From: Bacillota bacterium | GTDB lineage: Bacteria; Bacillota; Clostridia; Saccharofermentanales; DTU023 | Reading direction: 5' to 3' | DNA: 23,633 nt | NCBI GenBank assembly: GCA_023388605.1 | Contig: JAEWFX010000023.1 | Span: 1 to 23,633, forward strand | Shown: positions 14,897 to 23,633 of the stretch, one piece after another | Layout of the letters: each line of letters opens with the position of its first letter | Numbering within the stretch: the first letter of the stretch is position 1 | Translations under genes and position numbers: made by a program | The notes under the pieces: model-generated | Told to the model about the DNA's origin: nothing | The model's input: the letters and a program-made list of their open reading frames with translations, nothing else | Database searches by the model: none

Positions 14897-15740
14897 TGTG
14901 TTCTCTGTAAAGCTGTAGAGTATTCTTCAAAAGCATAGCTATGGTCATCGGTCCCACTCCACCTGGTACAGGTGTGATAGCCTTGACCAGTGGCTCAACT
15001 TCAGACATGACGACATCGCCGTGCACTTTACCATCATCGTCTCGATTGATGCTGACATCGATTAGAAATTGTTCTGAGTTTACAAAATTTTTATCGATAA
15101 AATTTAAGCGACCTACTCCCGTCACCAAAAGATCAGCTTCGCGACATAGTTCAGCAAGATTTTGCGTGTGCGAATGAGCGATCGTGACAGTACAGTTTTT
15201 CTTCAGCAGCAATTGTGCCATCGGCTTGCCTACGATATTGCTGCGACTGATCACCACAGCTTTTTTGCCGTCGTACGGATATTTGTAGTAATCGAGAATC
15301 TCTATGATGCCCGCTGGAGTACAAGGTGCGACAGCAGGTAGTCCTAAAAACAATTTTCCGGCATTGACGGGATGAAAACCATCCACATCTTTCGCAGGAT
15401 CTATGGCTTCTAAGACTGCTTGCTCATCGATCTGTTCTGGCAAAGGCAATTGGCAGAGTATGCCGTCGATTGCTGCGTGCGCATTCAATTTAGCTATCAG
15501 GTCGAAAACTTGCTGGCTGTCGCAGTCAGCTTCTAAACGATATTCACAACTCTTGATGCCAGTTTTTTCACAGGCTTTGATTTTGTTGCGTACATAGATT
15601 TGCGAAGCAGGATTATCTCCCACTAATATCACCGCTAAACAGGGTTGTCTCTCACCCCTCGCCAACAAATCGTCAACTTCGGCTTTGATCTGATTCTTCA
15701 ATTGATCAGCCACTAATTTGCCGTCTAGCTTAATTGACAT
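14889..15740 (-). CDS. folD: Bifunctional methylenetetrahydrofolate dehydrogenase/cyclohydrolase FolD
   Basis: Cytoplasmic NADP-dependent enzyme that interconverts 5,10-methylene-, methenyl- and 10-formyl-tetrahydrofolate for purine and fMet-tRNA synthesis. 283 residues, standard length. Catalytic Y49 and K53 lie in the YVRNK motif; QLPLPEQID, KDVDGFHPVNAG, PCTPAGI, the Rossmann motif SRSNIVGKP and the C-terminal TPVPGGVGPMTIAML are all present. The start lies within the end of ftsK (11-base overlap) and the stop overlaps cinA by 8 bases, so it sits in a tightly coupled block. The gene is metabolically unlike its neighbours, but shows nothing to suggest transfer. Confidence 0.97.
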   Translation of the reverse strand: MSIKLDGKLVADQLKNQIKAEVDDLLARGERQPCLAVILVGDNPASQIYVRNKIKACEKTGIKSCEYRLEADCDSQQVFDLIAKLNAHAAIDGILCQLPLPEQIDEQAVLEAIDPAKDVDGFHPVNAGKLFLGLPAVAPCTPAGIIEILDYYKYPYDGKKAVVISRSNIVGKPMAQLLLKKNCTVTIAHSHTQNLAELCREADLLVTGVGRLNFIDKNFVNSEQFLIDVSINRDDDGKVHGDVVMSEVEPLVKAITPVPGGVGPMTIAMLLKNTLQLYREHNG

Positions 15741-18630
15741 TTTCGGACTCCTTTCTCGCTAAATATTCGGCCATCGTGATAGTGACCTTGCGTGGCTTGC
15801 TGCCTTCAAAAGGTCCGATATAGCCGAATTCATGCAATTGATCGATGATGCGTGAAGCACGCGGATAGCCTATGGATAGTCGACGTTGCAACATAGATGT
15901 AGAAGCGTATTTAGCTTCGATGACGATTTTCAGAGCTTCTTCTAAGAGATCATCTATCTCGTCATCGGATGATGTACCAACACTGCTGCCAGTGGTCGCC
16001 TGCTCAATAGCTCGTCCGACATTTTCGTCATACTCATGAGCATAGCTAGTCTTGAGATAAGTAACTACTCGCTCAACCTCTGCATCGGTGATAAAAGCAC
16101 CCTGTCCACGCAATGGCTTGGCATAGGATTGCGGGAAATACAACATATCGCCGCGACCCAAAAGTTTCTCTGCGCCTTGCAGATCGAGAATAGTGCGCGA
16201 ATCGACCTGTGAAGCGACAGCAAAAGCGATACGTGATGGTATATTGGCTTTGATTACACCAGTGATTACATCGACTGAAGGGCGTTGAGTAGCGATGATC
16301 AGATGGATACCAGCCGCGCGTGCCATAGCTGTCAAACGTGAAATGGCATTCTCCACCTCACTGGCTGATGTTGCCATCAGATCGCTGAGCTCGTCGATAA
16401 CGATTAAGATCTTGGGCAATTTAGTGTGTTCTGGCCCGAGGGCACCACGGGCGATAGCATCATTGTAACCGTTAAAGTCACGTACATTTGACTGGGCGAA
16501 TTTATTGTAGCGTTCAGTCATCTCTTGAACCGCCCAATTTAATACGCCATAGGCTTTCTTCGGATCTGTCACAACGGGTTGCAAGAGATGTGGTATGCCA
16601 TTGTAAATACTCAATTCAACAACTTTAGGGTCGATCATCAGAAGTTTCAGATCAGCAGGCGAAGTGCGATAGAGCAATGAAACTAGAATGGTGTTGATGC
16701 AGACAGATTTTCCTGATCCAGTTGCACCAGCGATCAGTAGATGTGGCATACTGCCGATATCGCATAAAATCTCTGAACCTTGGATATCGCGTCCGAGCGC
16801 TGCTACCAAAGGTCCTTTGGCTTGGCGGAACTTGCTCGACGCGAGAAGACCACTCAACAGAACTGGCTGCGTCTCTGCATTTGGTATCTCTATACCGATA
16901 GCAGATTTTCCTGGTATGGGCGCTTCCATACGTACGCCAGTCGCCGCTAAAGCCAGAGCGATATCATCAGTTAAATTCAAAATTTTCGATACTTTGACAC
17001 CTGGTCCTGGTGCTATCTCAAAGCGAGTGATGGTGGGGCCAGAAGTATAACTCAAAACATGAGCATCTACGCCGAAGCTGCGTAGAGTCTGTTCTAAAGT
17101 CACGCCCAATTCCTGCAATCTCTGCGGATCTTGCTTGATATTTTCAGCTTTTTCTGGCACTAAAAAGCTGAGTGAAGGCGGTACATATTTACTGCTCAGC
17201 TTGCTCTTGGCTTGAGTTTTCATCATCTCCATAGTGCTGGAAAGAGCCTGGGCTGCAGTGCTGTTATCATCACTGCGATCCTGCCACTTGGCACGATCGC
17301 TCGAAGCATCTTCAAGATCTCTCTGCGGTATAACTTGATTTCTACCTGTGGCAGACTGTGTTTGAGTTGATCGACTTGAATTACCTAAAGTGGTAGATTC
17401 AACTGAATTTCCTGGCTGAATAGGATTGTGCTGACCACTAATATCTTGAGGCTCTGCAACATACTGCTCAGATGAACGCAAGGCAGCTGACTGATCTGAT
17501 TCGCCTATACGCTGTGCAGATGTAGCTGACGAATACTCTCTTTTCTCAGCTCTGTGACCGGGGAGATTATCATAGAAATCGCGGTTCATCAGAGGATGTC
17601 CTTCCATATCAAAAGGTAGCTGAGTAATCTTTTTGCGTCGCCAACTGCCTTCTGGCAATTGGTATTGTGGCACATAATCCTTTCTGTACTCAGGTGACTG
17701 CCTGCTTAGATGTTCTTGCAGCCACTTGCTGGAGACTTCATTACGTTTGGTATATTGCCTCTGCAAACGCTGCAACTCAAAATCGTAATCATCACTGTCG
17801 ACGGGCGGTAAGTCTGCGATATCAACAGGCGATGTCGAAGCAGTTTCTACTTCGGCAGGAAGATACTCAACTTTAGTATTTGGTGCAGAGATCTGAAAAT
17901 CACCATCAGTATAATCATAATCGCGAGGAGATTCTTCCGCGGCAAAATCAGTTTCTTCTCTGAGCAGACGACTACTTATCTTCGTCCAACCATGTTTGAG
18001 GGCAGATTCTTCATCGGGGATATTGAGCGTATCACGCAATTTGCCACCGGTCTTCCTAACCCCTTGAGCAGTGGCGTTGAACATCTGACTTATGGACGTA
18101 TCCAATATCAGAGCTAACAGCGCTATACCTACTGCTAGTAAAATAATAATCGCTCCCAGACGACCAGCAATCATCAGGAACGACATGGCGATCATGCCTC
18201 CTAGTAGTCCACTGCTCCAAAAATTACTGGTACTGATCAAGCTAGGAGCATTACCTGCTTTCCACAATACGCCTATACTTTTAAGAGCTGAAGCTGAACC
18301 TTGCTCGGTGCTGGCAGCTACTAACATTTTTTGATTGTCGATATTTAGTACACCGATCAATACTGTACAGATCAAGAACAGCAAAAGAACGTACAGTCTA
18401 CGCATTTTTGATCGGTCTTGATTACGTTGAATCAGACCTTCAACCGAAAAATACAACAAAACGAAGGGCAGAGCATAACTCATTGTCCCGAACAAGGAAA
18501 AACCTAGGCTACCGATATGCGTACCTAAAAACCCCGTCATCGATGTGGGTGCGATAAAGATAAAGCCCAACAACAATGCCAGAGCGAGTAAAAATAAATA
18601 ACCGAATTCCTGTGAACGGGAATTATTCAT
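15730..18630 (-). CDS. ftsK: DNA translocase FtsK/SpoIIIE
   Basis: Membrane-anchored hexameric motor that pumps chromosomal DNA through the division septum or into the forespore. About 966 residues. Four or more membrane segments occupy about residues 10-180; a long Gln/Ser/Thr-rich linker runs to about 490. The motor has an alpha domain and a RecA-like beta domain with Walker A GATGSGKS (about 635-642) and Walker B LIVIDELSDLM (about 743-753). The C-terminal gamma winged-helix domain, RRLSIGYPRASRIIDQL, reads polar DNA sequences. A TTG at 18633 is immediately followed by ATG at 18630; I chose the ATG because AGGT lies eight bases ahead. It overlaps the upstream Nudix stop. FtsK and SpoIIIE cannot be told apart from sequence alone. 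Confidence 0.96.
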   Translation of the reverse strand: MNNSRSQEFGYLFLLALALLLGFIFIAPTSMTGFLGTHIGSLGFSLFGTMSYALPFVLLYFSVEGLIQRNQDRSKMRRLYVLLLFLICTVLIGVLNIDNQKMLVAASTEQGSASALKSIGVLWKAGNAPSLISTSNFWSSGLLGGMIAMSFLMIAGRLGAIIILLAVGIALLALILDTSISQMFNATAQGVRKTGGKLRDTLNIPDEESALKHGWTKISSRLLREETDFAAEESPRDYDYTDGDFQISAPNTKVEYLPAEVETASTSPVDIADLPPVDSDDYDFELQRLQRQYTKRNEVSSKWLQEHLSRQSPEYRKDYVPQYQLPEGSWRRKKITQLPFDMEGHPLMNRDFYDNLPGHRAEKREYSSATSAQRIGESDQSAALRSSEQYVAEPQDISGQHNPIQPGNSVESTTLGNSSRSTQTQSATGRNQVIPQRDLEDASSDRAKWQDRSDDNSTAAQALSSTMEMMKTQAKSKLSSKYVPPSLSFLVPEKAENIKQDPQRLQELGVTLEQTLRSFGVDAHVLSYTSGPTITRFEIAPGPGVKVSKILNLTDDIALALAATGVRMEAPIPGKSAIGIEIPNAETQPVLLSGLLASSKFRQAKGPLVAALGRDIQGSEILCDIGSMPHLLIAGATGSGKSVCINTILVSLLYRTSPADLKLLMIDPKVVELSIYNGIPHLLQPVVTDPKKAYGVLNWAVQEMTERYNKFAQSNVRDFNGYNDAIARGALGPEHTKLPKILIVIDELSDLMATSASEVENAISRLTAMARAAGIHLIIATQRPSVDVITGVIKANIPSRIAFAVASQVDSRTILDLQGAEKLLGRGDMLYFPQSYAKPLRGQGAFITDAEVERVVTYLKTSYAHEYDENVGRAIEQATTGSSVGTSSDDEIDDLLEEALKIVIEAKYASTSMLQRRLSIGYPRASRIIDQLHEFGYIGPFEGSKPRKVTITMAEYLARKESENVN

Positions 18631-19180
18631 CAAGCATTACCTGCCTTTGTGCTAACAGACAACCCATCACTGTCTTAGCATCTGTAATTTTGCCAGAAGC
18701 TATGTCTTCAATCACCTTTGCTAATGGGCATTTAAAAACATCAAGAAACTCTCCCTCGTCGGGATGATCTTCACCTGCCACCAATTCTGTTGCTAGATAG
18801 ATATGTATAACTTCATTGATATAACCTGGGCTGGGCATGGCAGAGATGAGATGATGCCATCTTTGGGCACTGAAGCCTGTCTCTTCTACCAGCTCGCGTT
18901 GAGCGCAGAGCAAGGGATCTTCTCCAGCATCTAATTTGCCAGCAGGTATCTCTGTGAAAATTTCCTCATAAGGAGAACGAAATTGTCGCACTAAAATTAC
19001 ATTTTGTTCGTCATCTAAAGCTACTACAGACGCACCGCCCACGTGATTGATGACGTCGCGAGTAGCTTTTCTACCATCGCTTAATTTCACCGTCTTAGTC
19101 TCTACTGAAAAAACGGAACCAGAGTAGCGTTCTAAACGATCGATAGTATACTCAGTTAATCTTTGATCACTATTTTGCAT
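18623..19180 (-). CDS. nudF: Nudix hydrolase, probable ADP-ribose pyrophosphatase
   Basis: Hydrolyses a nucleoside diphosphate linked to another group, most likely ADP-ribose to AMP and ribose-5-phosphate. 185 residues from the chosen start. The Nudix box is complete at residues 81-103: GKLDAGEDPLLCAQRELVEETGF, with G81, E87, R95-E96 and E99-E100 as the expected residues; it is preceded by EIPAG, typical of the ADP-ribose subfamily. An N-terminal beta domain precedes it, as in NudF dimers. An in-frame GTG at 19198 would extend it by six residues into rnhA; I chose the ATG at 19180 because AAGGA lies five bases upstream. It overlaps the rnhA end by 11 bases. Substrate is inferred from the subfamily. 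Confidence 0.9.
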   Translation of the reverse strand: MQNSDQRLTEYTIDRLERYSGSVFSVETKTVKLSDGRKATRDVINHVGGASVVALDDEQNVILVRQFRSPYEEIFTEIPAGKLDAGEDPLLCAQRELVEETGFSAQRWHHLISAMPSPGYINEVIHIYLATELVAGEDHPDEGEFLDVFKCPLAKVIEDIASGKITDAKTVMGCLLAQRQVMLDE

Positions 19181-19613
19181 GATTATCCTTGATCGCACGA
19201 CGAGCCAACTCGTCGCAACGATTATTTAATTCATCGTCAGCATGTCCTTTTACTTTACACCATTCTACCTGATGGCGTTGTGTGAGTGACAAAAGTTCCT
19301 GCCATAGATCGTGATTTTTACGCAACTGACCTTTATCTAACCAATTCTTTTTCTGCCAACTATCAATCCAACCACAATTAAACGCCTGCACGACATAATT
19401 GCTATCGCAAAACATCTGCACTCGACAGCGGCGATTGAGGCAACGCAAGCCTTCGATACAAGCCATCAACTCCATGCGGTTGTTAGTTGTACAAGGATCA
19501 TAACCAGACAATTCTTTTTTGACTTCACCATAGATCAAAACACAAGCCCAGCCACCTGGACCTGGGTTATATGAGCAAGCTCCATCAGTGTAGATTTTCA
19601 CTTCTGATAGCAT
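19170..19613 (-). CDS. rnhA: Ribonuclease HI
   Basis: Cleaves the RNA strand of RNA-DNA hybrids, removing R-loops and primer remnants. The 147 residues match E. coli RNase HI so closely that the catalytic numbering is identical: D10 (TDGACSYNPGPGGW), E48 (NNRMEL), D70 (CDSNYVV), H124 (KGHADDELNN) and D134. The basic handle region around WQKKNWLDKGQLRKNHDLW is present, so this is the full enzyme rather than the handle-less type. The ATG shares one base with the rdgB stop (TGATG), with no strong ribosome binding site, suggesting coupled translation. Confidence 0.97.
   Translation of the reverse strand: MLSEVKIYTDGACSYNPGPGGWACVLIYGEVKKELSGYDPCTTNNRMELMACIEGLRCLNRRCRVQMFCDSNYVVQAFNCGWIDSWQKKNWLDKGQLRKNHDLWQELLSLTQRHQVEWCKVKGHADDELNNRCDELARRAIKDNHAK
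19186..19190 (-). promoter_or_regulatory. Ribosome binding site fixing the Nudix gene start
   Basis: AAGGA on the minus strand, five bases ahead of the ATG at 19180 and inside the last codons of rnhA. It favours this ATG over the in-frame GTG at 19198. Confidence 0.65.
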
Positions 19614-20206
19614 CAGATTTTCTCAGCTTTCTGCAGAAATTCTAAGCATTGTTTGAGAGCCAAGGCACGATGGCTGATACTGTTCTTCTCTTCCGGACTC
19701 ATCTCCGCACAAGTTTTCTCTAAAGGCGGATAGTAAAAGATAGGATCGTAACCAAAACCTGCTGTACCACGACGTTCAGTTATAACAATGCCGGGTACGC
19801 TCGCGACAAAGATCTCCTCTCTGCCATCAGGTAAGATCAAAGCTATAGCACAATGATAGGCTGCGGTATAAGGTTCTTCCCTATCCTTCAACAACTCCCA
19901 TAAGGCTGTGATTTTATCAGTATAAGATGTATCCTTGCCTGCAAAACGTGCTGAATAGATGCCGGGATAACCATCGAGACAATCGATGGATAAGCCAGAA
20001 TCATCTGCGATCACTAATTCAGGGAAAGCCTGGTGCACTGCTCGTGCTTTAATCAAAGCATTGCCCTCGTAGGAAGTCTTATCTTCGACGATCTCTTCAG
20101 TAAAACCGACATCACGCATAGACATCACCTCGAATCCGAGAGGTGCCAGCATCTCGCTGAATTCCTTTATTTTGCCTGCATTTTCTGTAGCTAAAATAAG
20201 TCTCAT
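19613..20206 (-). CDS. rdgB: dITP/XTP pyrophosphatase (RdgB/HAM1 family)
   Basis: House-cleaning enzyme that hydrolyses dITP, ITP and XTP to monophosphates so that deaminated purines are not built into DNA or RNA. 197 residues, family length. Motifs: ILATENAGKIKEF (4-16), SYEGNALIKA (45-54), the metal-binding ADDSGL (67-72), PGIYSARFAG (81-90), GFGYDPIFYYP near 150 and KNSISHRALAL near the C-terminus, which carries the base-recognising SHR. The ATG is behind AGGTG, seven bases after the dnaE stop. Placement beside dnaE, rnhA and a Nudix gene suits a role in replication fidelity. Confidence 0.97.
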   Translation of the reverse strand: MRLILATENAGKIKEFSEMLAPLGFEVMSMRDVGFTEEIVEDKTSYEGNALIKARAVHQAFPELVIADDSGLSIDCLDGYPGIYSARFAGKDTSYTDKITALWELLKDREEPYTAAYHCAIALILPDGREEIFVASVPGIVITERRGTAGFGYDPIFYYPPLEKTCAEMSPEEKNSISHRALALKQCLEFLQKAEKI

Positions 20207-20213
20207 AAAACAC

Positions 20214-23200
20214 CTAATAAATACTTATGTTTTCTACGCCATAACGGCGATTAAAATATTCTATGTATTGAATATTGATCGAAAAACCGTAATCGATCAA
20301 TTTGCCCGTATCAATATCCTCAATACATAACGAGATCTTACCGCTGAAAAATGCGCACATAGCAGCTAGACTACTCAGACGCGAATCGAAATTAGGAGCT
20401 TGGCTATCCATCTTGATACAGACACAATACTGCGACCTTTCAGCTTGTGCTTTCTGTTCAGGCACTGTTGTCTCTCTAGATATTGGGGCTGTGTCTTTTT
20501 CTGGCTTTTTGACATTTATCGTCATCGGTATTTCGCTGATATTTTCAGATAACTCCACAACTTTGTCGACCAAAATCTTGCCAGCTTCATCTTCACGAAC
20601 ATTGATTTTACCTGACAGTAAAACACATTTATTCTCACGCAACAAATCTCTATATTCACTGTAAACTTTAGGGAAAATCACTGCTTCATAAGCACCGGTC
20701 AGATCCTCTAATTGCACAAAAGCCATCAACTCTTGCTTGCGGGTGGTGAGTTCTCGTTTGCTGAGAACAATACCAGCTATCACTACTTCTTGACGATCTA
20801 ATTTGCTCAAACGTTCATTGGCGAGAGTGGCATCAGCTGAATCTTCTGCATCTAAGCTCAATTCACTGGCCTGCATCGTACACCAGCTGTTGATTTTATC
20901 TAAATAACTATCTAGGGGGTGTCCGCTGACATAGAGTCCTAGATTGTCTTTTTCTTGAGCCAATAGTTCTGCTGGTTCAAACTCAGGTATATCGGGATAT
21001 TCTGGCTCTGCCACTTCTGGTTCAGCTGTCGGCACTAGATCAAATAAGTTGATCTGACTGGTCATCGCTCTGCTGGCAGCACTGCTCAATTTAGCTAAAT
21101 ATTTTTCGTAAGAAGCTAACATCTGGCTGCGAGGAACTCCAAAGATATCTAGAGCCGAACTATAGATCAAACTCTCAATAATTTTACGGTTGATATTGAG
21201 AGGCTGAACTCGATGCAAAAAATCACCGAAACTAGTGAAAATGCCGTTTTCTCCTCGCTCAGCGATAATCTTTTGAATGGCGTTCACACCGACATTTTTG
21301 ACTGCACCTAGGGCGAATAATATCTGCTCACCATCGACAGTGAAACGTTCGAAACCTCGATTGATATTAGGTTGTGCGACGGCGATATTATGTTGCTTAC
21401 ATATGTGGATATAATTACCGGCCTTACTCTGATTACCGAGGAAAGAATTGAGCATGGACGCCATAAACTCAACGGGATAATGATATTTTAACCACGCCGT
21501 CTGATAGGCTAAAACAGCGTAACCGGCAGCATGTGATTTATTAAAAGCATAACCTGCGAACGCCATAACCTCCTCGAAAATCTTGGCGGCGACAGCTTCA
21601 TCTACTCCATTGTTGACAGCGCCTTTGATCGCCTGACCACTGTCATCCATACCACCGTAGATGAATAAATTTTTATAGCGTGCTAGTTCAGCCGGTTTTT
21701 TCTTGGACATTGCACGGCGTACAATGTCTGACTGACCCATGGAAAAACCCGCGAGATCACGCACTATCTGCATAACTTGTTCTTGGTAGATGATGCAGCC
21801 ATACGTCATCTCCAAAATCGGTTCAAGCAGAGGATGATCATAGTAGATAGTCTCTGGATTGTGTTGTGCACGGATATAACGTGGTATCTGTTCCATCGGT
21901 CCAGGACGATATAGTGAAATGCCAGCGATGATATCTTCCATAGACTGAGGCTTCATCTCTTTGATGAATTGCGCCATACCGGATGATTCGAGCTGGAAAA
22001 CCCCTGCAGTATCACCATCTCCCAACATCTGATAAACTTCAGCCTCTTGCGGGAGATTATCTATGTCTATAATTTGACCGCGATTTTCCGCCACCATTTT
22101 AACAGTGTCAGCTATCACTGTGAGCGTACGTAGGCCTAAGAAATCGAACTTCAGCAGTCCCACACTCTCGATGATGTCCTTATTGAATTGGACGACTATG
22201 GCTTCATCATTGCGTGCCAGAGGAGCAATGTTAGCGATGGGTTCACCTGAGATGACAACACCTGCTGCATGTGTAGAAGCATGACGTGGCATACCTTCAA
22301 ACTTCAGCGCTAAATCGATCACCTGTTTGACCATGCTATCGTTCTTGTAAGCTTGTCTGAGCTCATCGTTGATCGCCAGTGCTTTTTCTATGGTGATACC
22401 CAATTGTGTGGGGATCATACGGGCAAGACGATCTGCGTCCGCATACGGTACATCCAGCACGCGTGCGACATCACGGATCACTGCGCGAGCTGCTAGAGTA
22501 CCAAAGGTTATAACCTGACAAACATGATCTTCTCCGTACTTAGCTGTCACATAATCAATCAATTCTTGTCGTCGCACATAACAAAAATCTAGATCAAAAT
22601 CAGGCATGCTGACACGATCTGGATTGAGGAAACGCTCAAAGAGTAAATTGTAAGCGATGGGATCGATATTGGTGATCTTTAAAGCATAGGCGACTAGAGA
22701 ACCACCGCCTGAGCCACGGCCAGGCCCTACTGCAATCTCGTGGTCGTGAGCATATCCGACAAAATCCTGCACGATCAAGAAATAGTCAGTGTAACCCATG
22801 CTGTTAATCACCGCTAATTCCTTGTGCAAACGATTATGGTATTCGGCTACCTCGTCAGTTTTAAGTTGCAATTTGCTCAGACGTTCTTCCAATCCTGCCA
22901 AACTTAACTTTTCTAAATAATCTCGGCTATCACTGTGATCGGGCGGAACGAATTTAGGCAGGTAGAGTTGCTTAAAATCTAAGTTGACGTCACAGCGTTC
23001 AGCGATTTTTACAGTATTTTCTAACGCCTCTGGCACATGTGCGAAACCAGCTGCCATCTCTTCTGGAGATTTAAGGTAGAAGGCATCAGTATCCATGTGC
23101 ATGCGTTCGGATCGATTGTCCTTAATCTTTTTGCCCGTCTGCATACAGAGCAAAACTTCATGTGCATAAGCATCTTCACGATAGAGATAATGACAATCAT

Positions 23201-23633
23201 TGGTAGCAACTAAAGGGATGCCCGTCTCGGCTGACATTTTGATCAAGGCTTGGTTGTAGCGAATCTGATCTTCTAAGCCATTATCCTGTAACTCCAGATA
23301 GTAGTGATCCTCGCCGAAGAGATCGTAATAACGTAGGGCTACCTCACGTGCAGCTTCATAACCAGAGTTCAAGAATGCCTGAGCGACCTCTCCTCCTAAA
23401 CAGGCAGAAGTACAGATCAATCCCTCATGATATTTCTTCAGCAATTCAAAATCTATACGCGGTTTATAGTAGAAACCTTCGATGAAACTGATGGAAGATA
23501 GCTGGCAGAGATTGCGATAACCGATGTCATTTTTGGCGATCAACAACAGATGATAAGGCGAGCGATCTTCTCTGCTCTCCTTGTCGTAAAGTGAGCGTGG
23601 CGCAACATAAGCTTCAATGCCGATAATCGGTTT
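20214..23633 (-). CDS. dnaE: DNA polymerase III alpha subunit DnaE, 5' end outside the window
   Basis: Catalytic subunit of a C-family replicative polymerase. 1139 residues are visible; the frame stays open to the window edge (KPIIGIEAYVAP...), so perhaps 80 residues of the N-terminal PHP domain are missing. The rest of PHP shows CTSACLGGEVAQ and ATNDCHYLY. The palm has GPGRGSGGGSLVAYALK and the catalytic aspartates in MPDFDLDF; the third active-site aspartate lies in LKFDFLGLRTL. Helix-hairpin-helix fingers and an OB domain (EVVIAGIVLSKRELTTRK) follow. SQINLFDLV, near 21041-21060, looks like a beta-clamp binding motif. A TTG near 23546 is an internal codon, not the start. There is no 3'-5' exonuclease insertion of the PolC type. 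Confidence 0.97.
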   Translation of the reverse strand, partial: KPIIGIEAYVAPRSLYDKESREDRSPYHLLLIAKNDIGYRNLCQLSSISFIEGFYYKPRIDFELLKKYHEGLICTSACLGGEVAQAFLNSGYEAAREVALRYYDLFGEDHYYLELQDNGLEDQIRYNQALIKMSAETGIPLVATNDCHYLYREDAYAHEVLLCMQTGKKIKDNRSERMHMDTDAFYLKSPEEMAAGFAHVPEALENTVKIAERCDVNLDFKQLYLPKFVPPDHSDSRDYLEKLSLAGLEERLSKLQLKTDEVAEYHNRLHKELAVINSMGYTDYFLIVQDFVGYAHDHEIAVGPGRGSGGGSLVAYALKITNIDPIAYNLLFERFLNPDRVSMPDFDLDFCYVRRQELIDYVTAKYGEDHVCQVITFGTLAARAVIRDVARVLDVPYADADRLARMIPTQLGITIEKALAINDELRQAYKNDSMVKQVIDLALKFEGMPRHASTHAAGVVISGEPIANIAPLARNDEAIVVQFNKDIIESVGLLKFDFLGLRTLTVIADTVKMVAENRGQIIDIDNLPQEAEVYQMLGDGDTAGVFQLESSGMAQFIKEMKPQSMEDIIAGISLYRPGPMEQIPRYIRAQHNPETIYYDHPLLEPILEMTYGCIIYQEQVMQIVRDLAGFSMGQSDIVRRAMSKKKPAELARYKNLFIYGGMDDSGQAIKGAVNNGVDEAVAAKIFEEVMAFAGYAFNKSHAAGYAVLAYQTAWLKYHYPVEFMASMLNSFLGNQSKAGNYIHICKQHNIAVAQPNINRGFERFTVDGEQILFALGAVKNVGVNAIQKIIAERGENGIFTSFGDFLHRVQPLNINRKIIESLIYSSALDIFGVPRSQMLASYEKYLAKLSSAASRAMTSQINLFDLVPTAEPEVAEPEYPDIPEFEPAELLAQEKDNLGLYVSGHPLDSYLDKINSWCTMQASELSLDAEDSADATLANERLSKLDRQEVVIAGIVLSKRELTTRKQELMAFVQLEDLTGAYEAVIFPKVYSEYRDLLRENKCVLLSGKINVREDEAGKILVDKVVELSENISEIPMTINVKKPEKDTAPISRETTVPEQKAQAERSQYCVCIKMDSQAPNFDSRLSSLAAMCAFFSGKISLCIEDIDTGKLIDYGFSINIQYIEYFNRRYGVENISIY

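Noticed and set aside
23544..23546. Start of dnaE at the TTG near 23546
   Set aside because: The frame continues upstream to the window edge with recognisable DnaE sequence (PIIGIEAYVAP and YHLLLIAKND), so the codon is internal.
1..23633. Mobile elements, CRISPR arrays, toxin-antitoxin or defence genes
   Set aside because: Every long frame is accounted for by a conserved housekeeping gene, gaps are short, and no repeat array, transposase, integrase or attachment-site-like repeat was seen by eye.

Overview
This window is ordinary bacterial chromosome. All 19 genes lie on the minus strand, packed almost end to end, so transcription runs from high to low coordinates. Gene content and order (rimP-nusA-infB-rbfA followed by an NrnA-type DHH phosphatase, rnc-smc-ftsY, and recA-recX), AGGAGG-type ribosome binding sites and sigma-A-like promoter boxes point to a Firmicutes bacterium, probably a clostridial lineage. 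By eye the base composition is moderate, below 50% GC (not computed). I saw no tRNA, rRNA, CRISPR array, insertion sequence, phage gene or other mobile element, and no gene-free stretch longer than about 160 bases.

Layout in transcription order. (1) 23633-18623: dnaE (5' end outside the window), rdgB, rnhA and an ADP-ribose-pyrophosphatase-like Nudix gene, covering replication and nucleotide-pool cleaning. (2) 18630-11263: ftsK/spoIIIE, folD, cinA, recA, recX and pgsA, covering chromosome translocation, one-carbon metabolism, nucleotide repair, recombination and phospholipid synthesis. Most junctions in these two blocks overlap or are separated by a few bases, so they may form one long transcript. 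(3) 11132-10893: acpP behind its own candidate promoter. (4) 10847-5645: rnc, smc and ftsY. (5) 5481-1: rimP, nusA, infB, rbfA and an NrnA-like gene running off the window, behind a well-formed promoter.

The most informative non-coding DNA is the 5482-5644 gap. A TTCACA-N17-TATACT promoter there is followed within about 20 bases by an intrinsic-terminator hairpin, which lies in the 5' leader of rimP-nusA. That suggests attenuation, possibly by NusA itself. A second terminator-like hairpin abuts the GTG start of rnc, and the acpP promoter region carries two close palindromes.

I found no undescribed system. The points worth checking are the rimP-nusA leader, a DHH-to-DPH change in the NrnA-like protein, loss of ylxR/ylxQ between nusA and infB, the long two-part N-terminal extension of IF2, the charged tail of RecA, and the acpP and rnc upstream regions.
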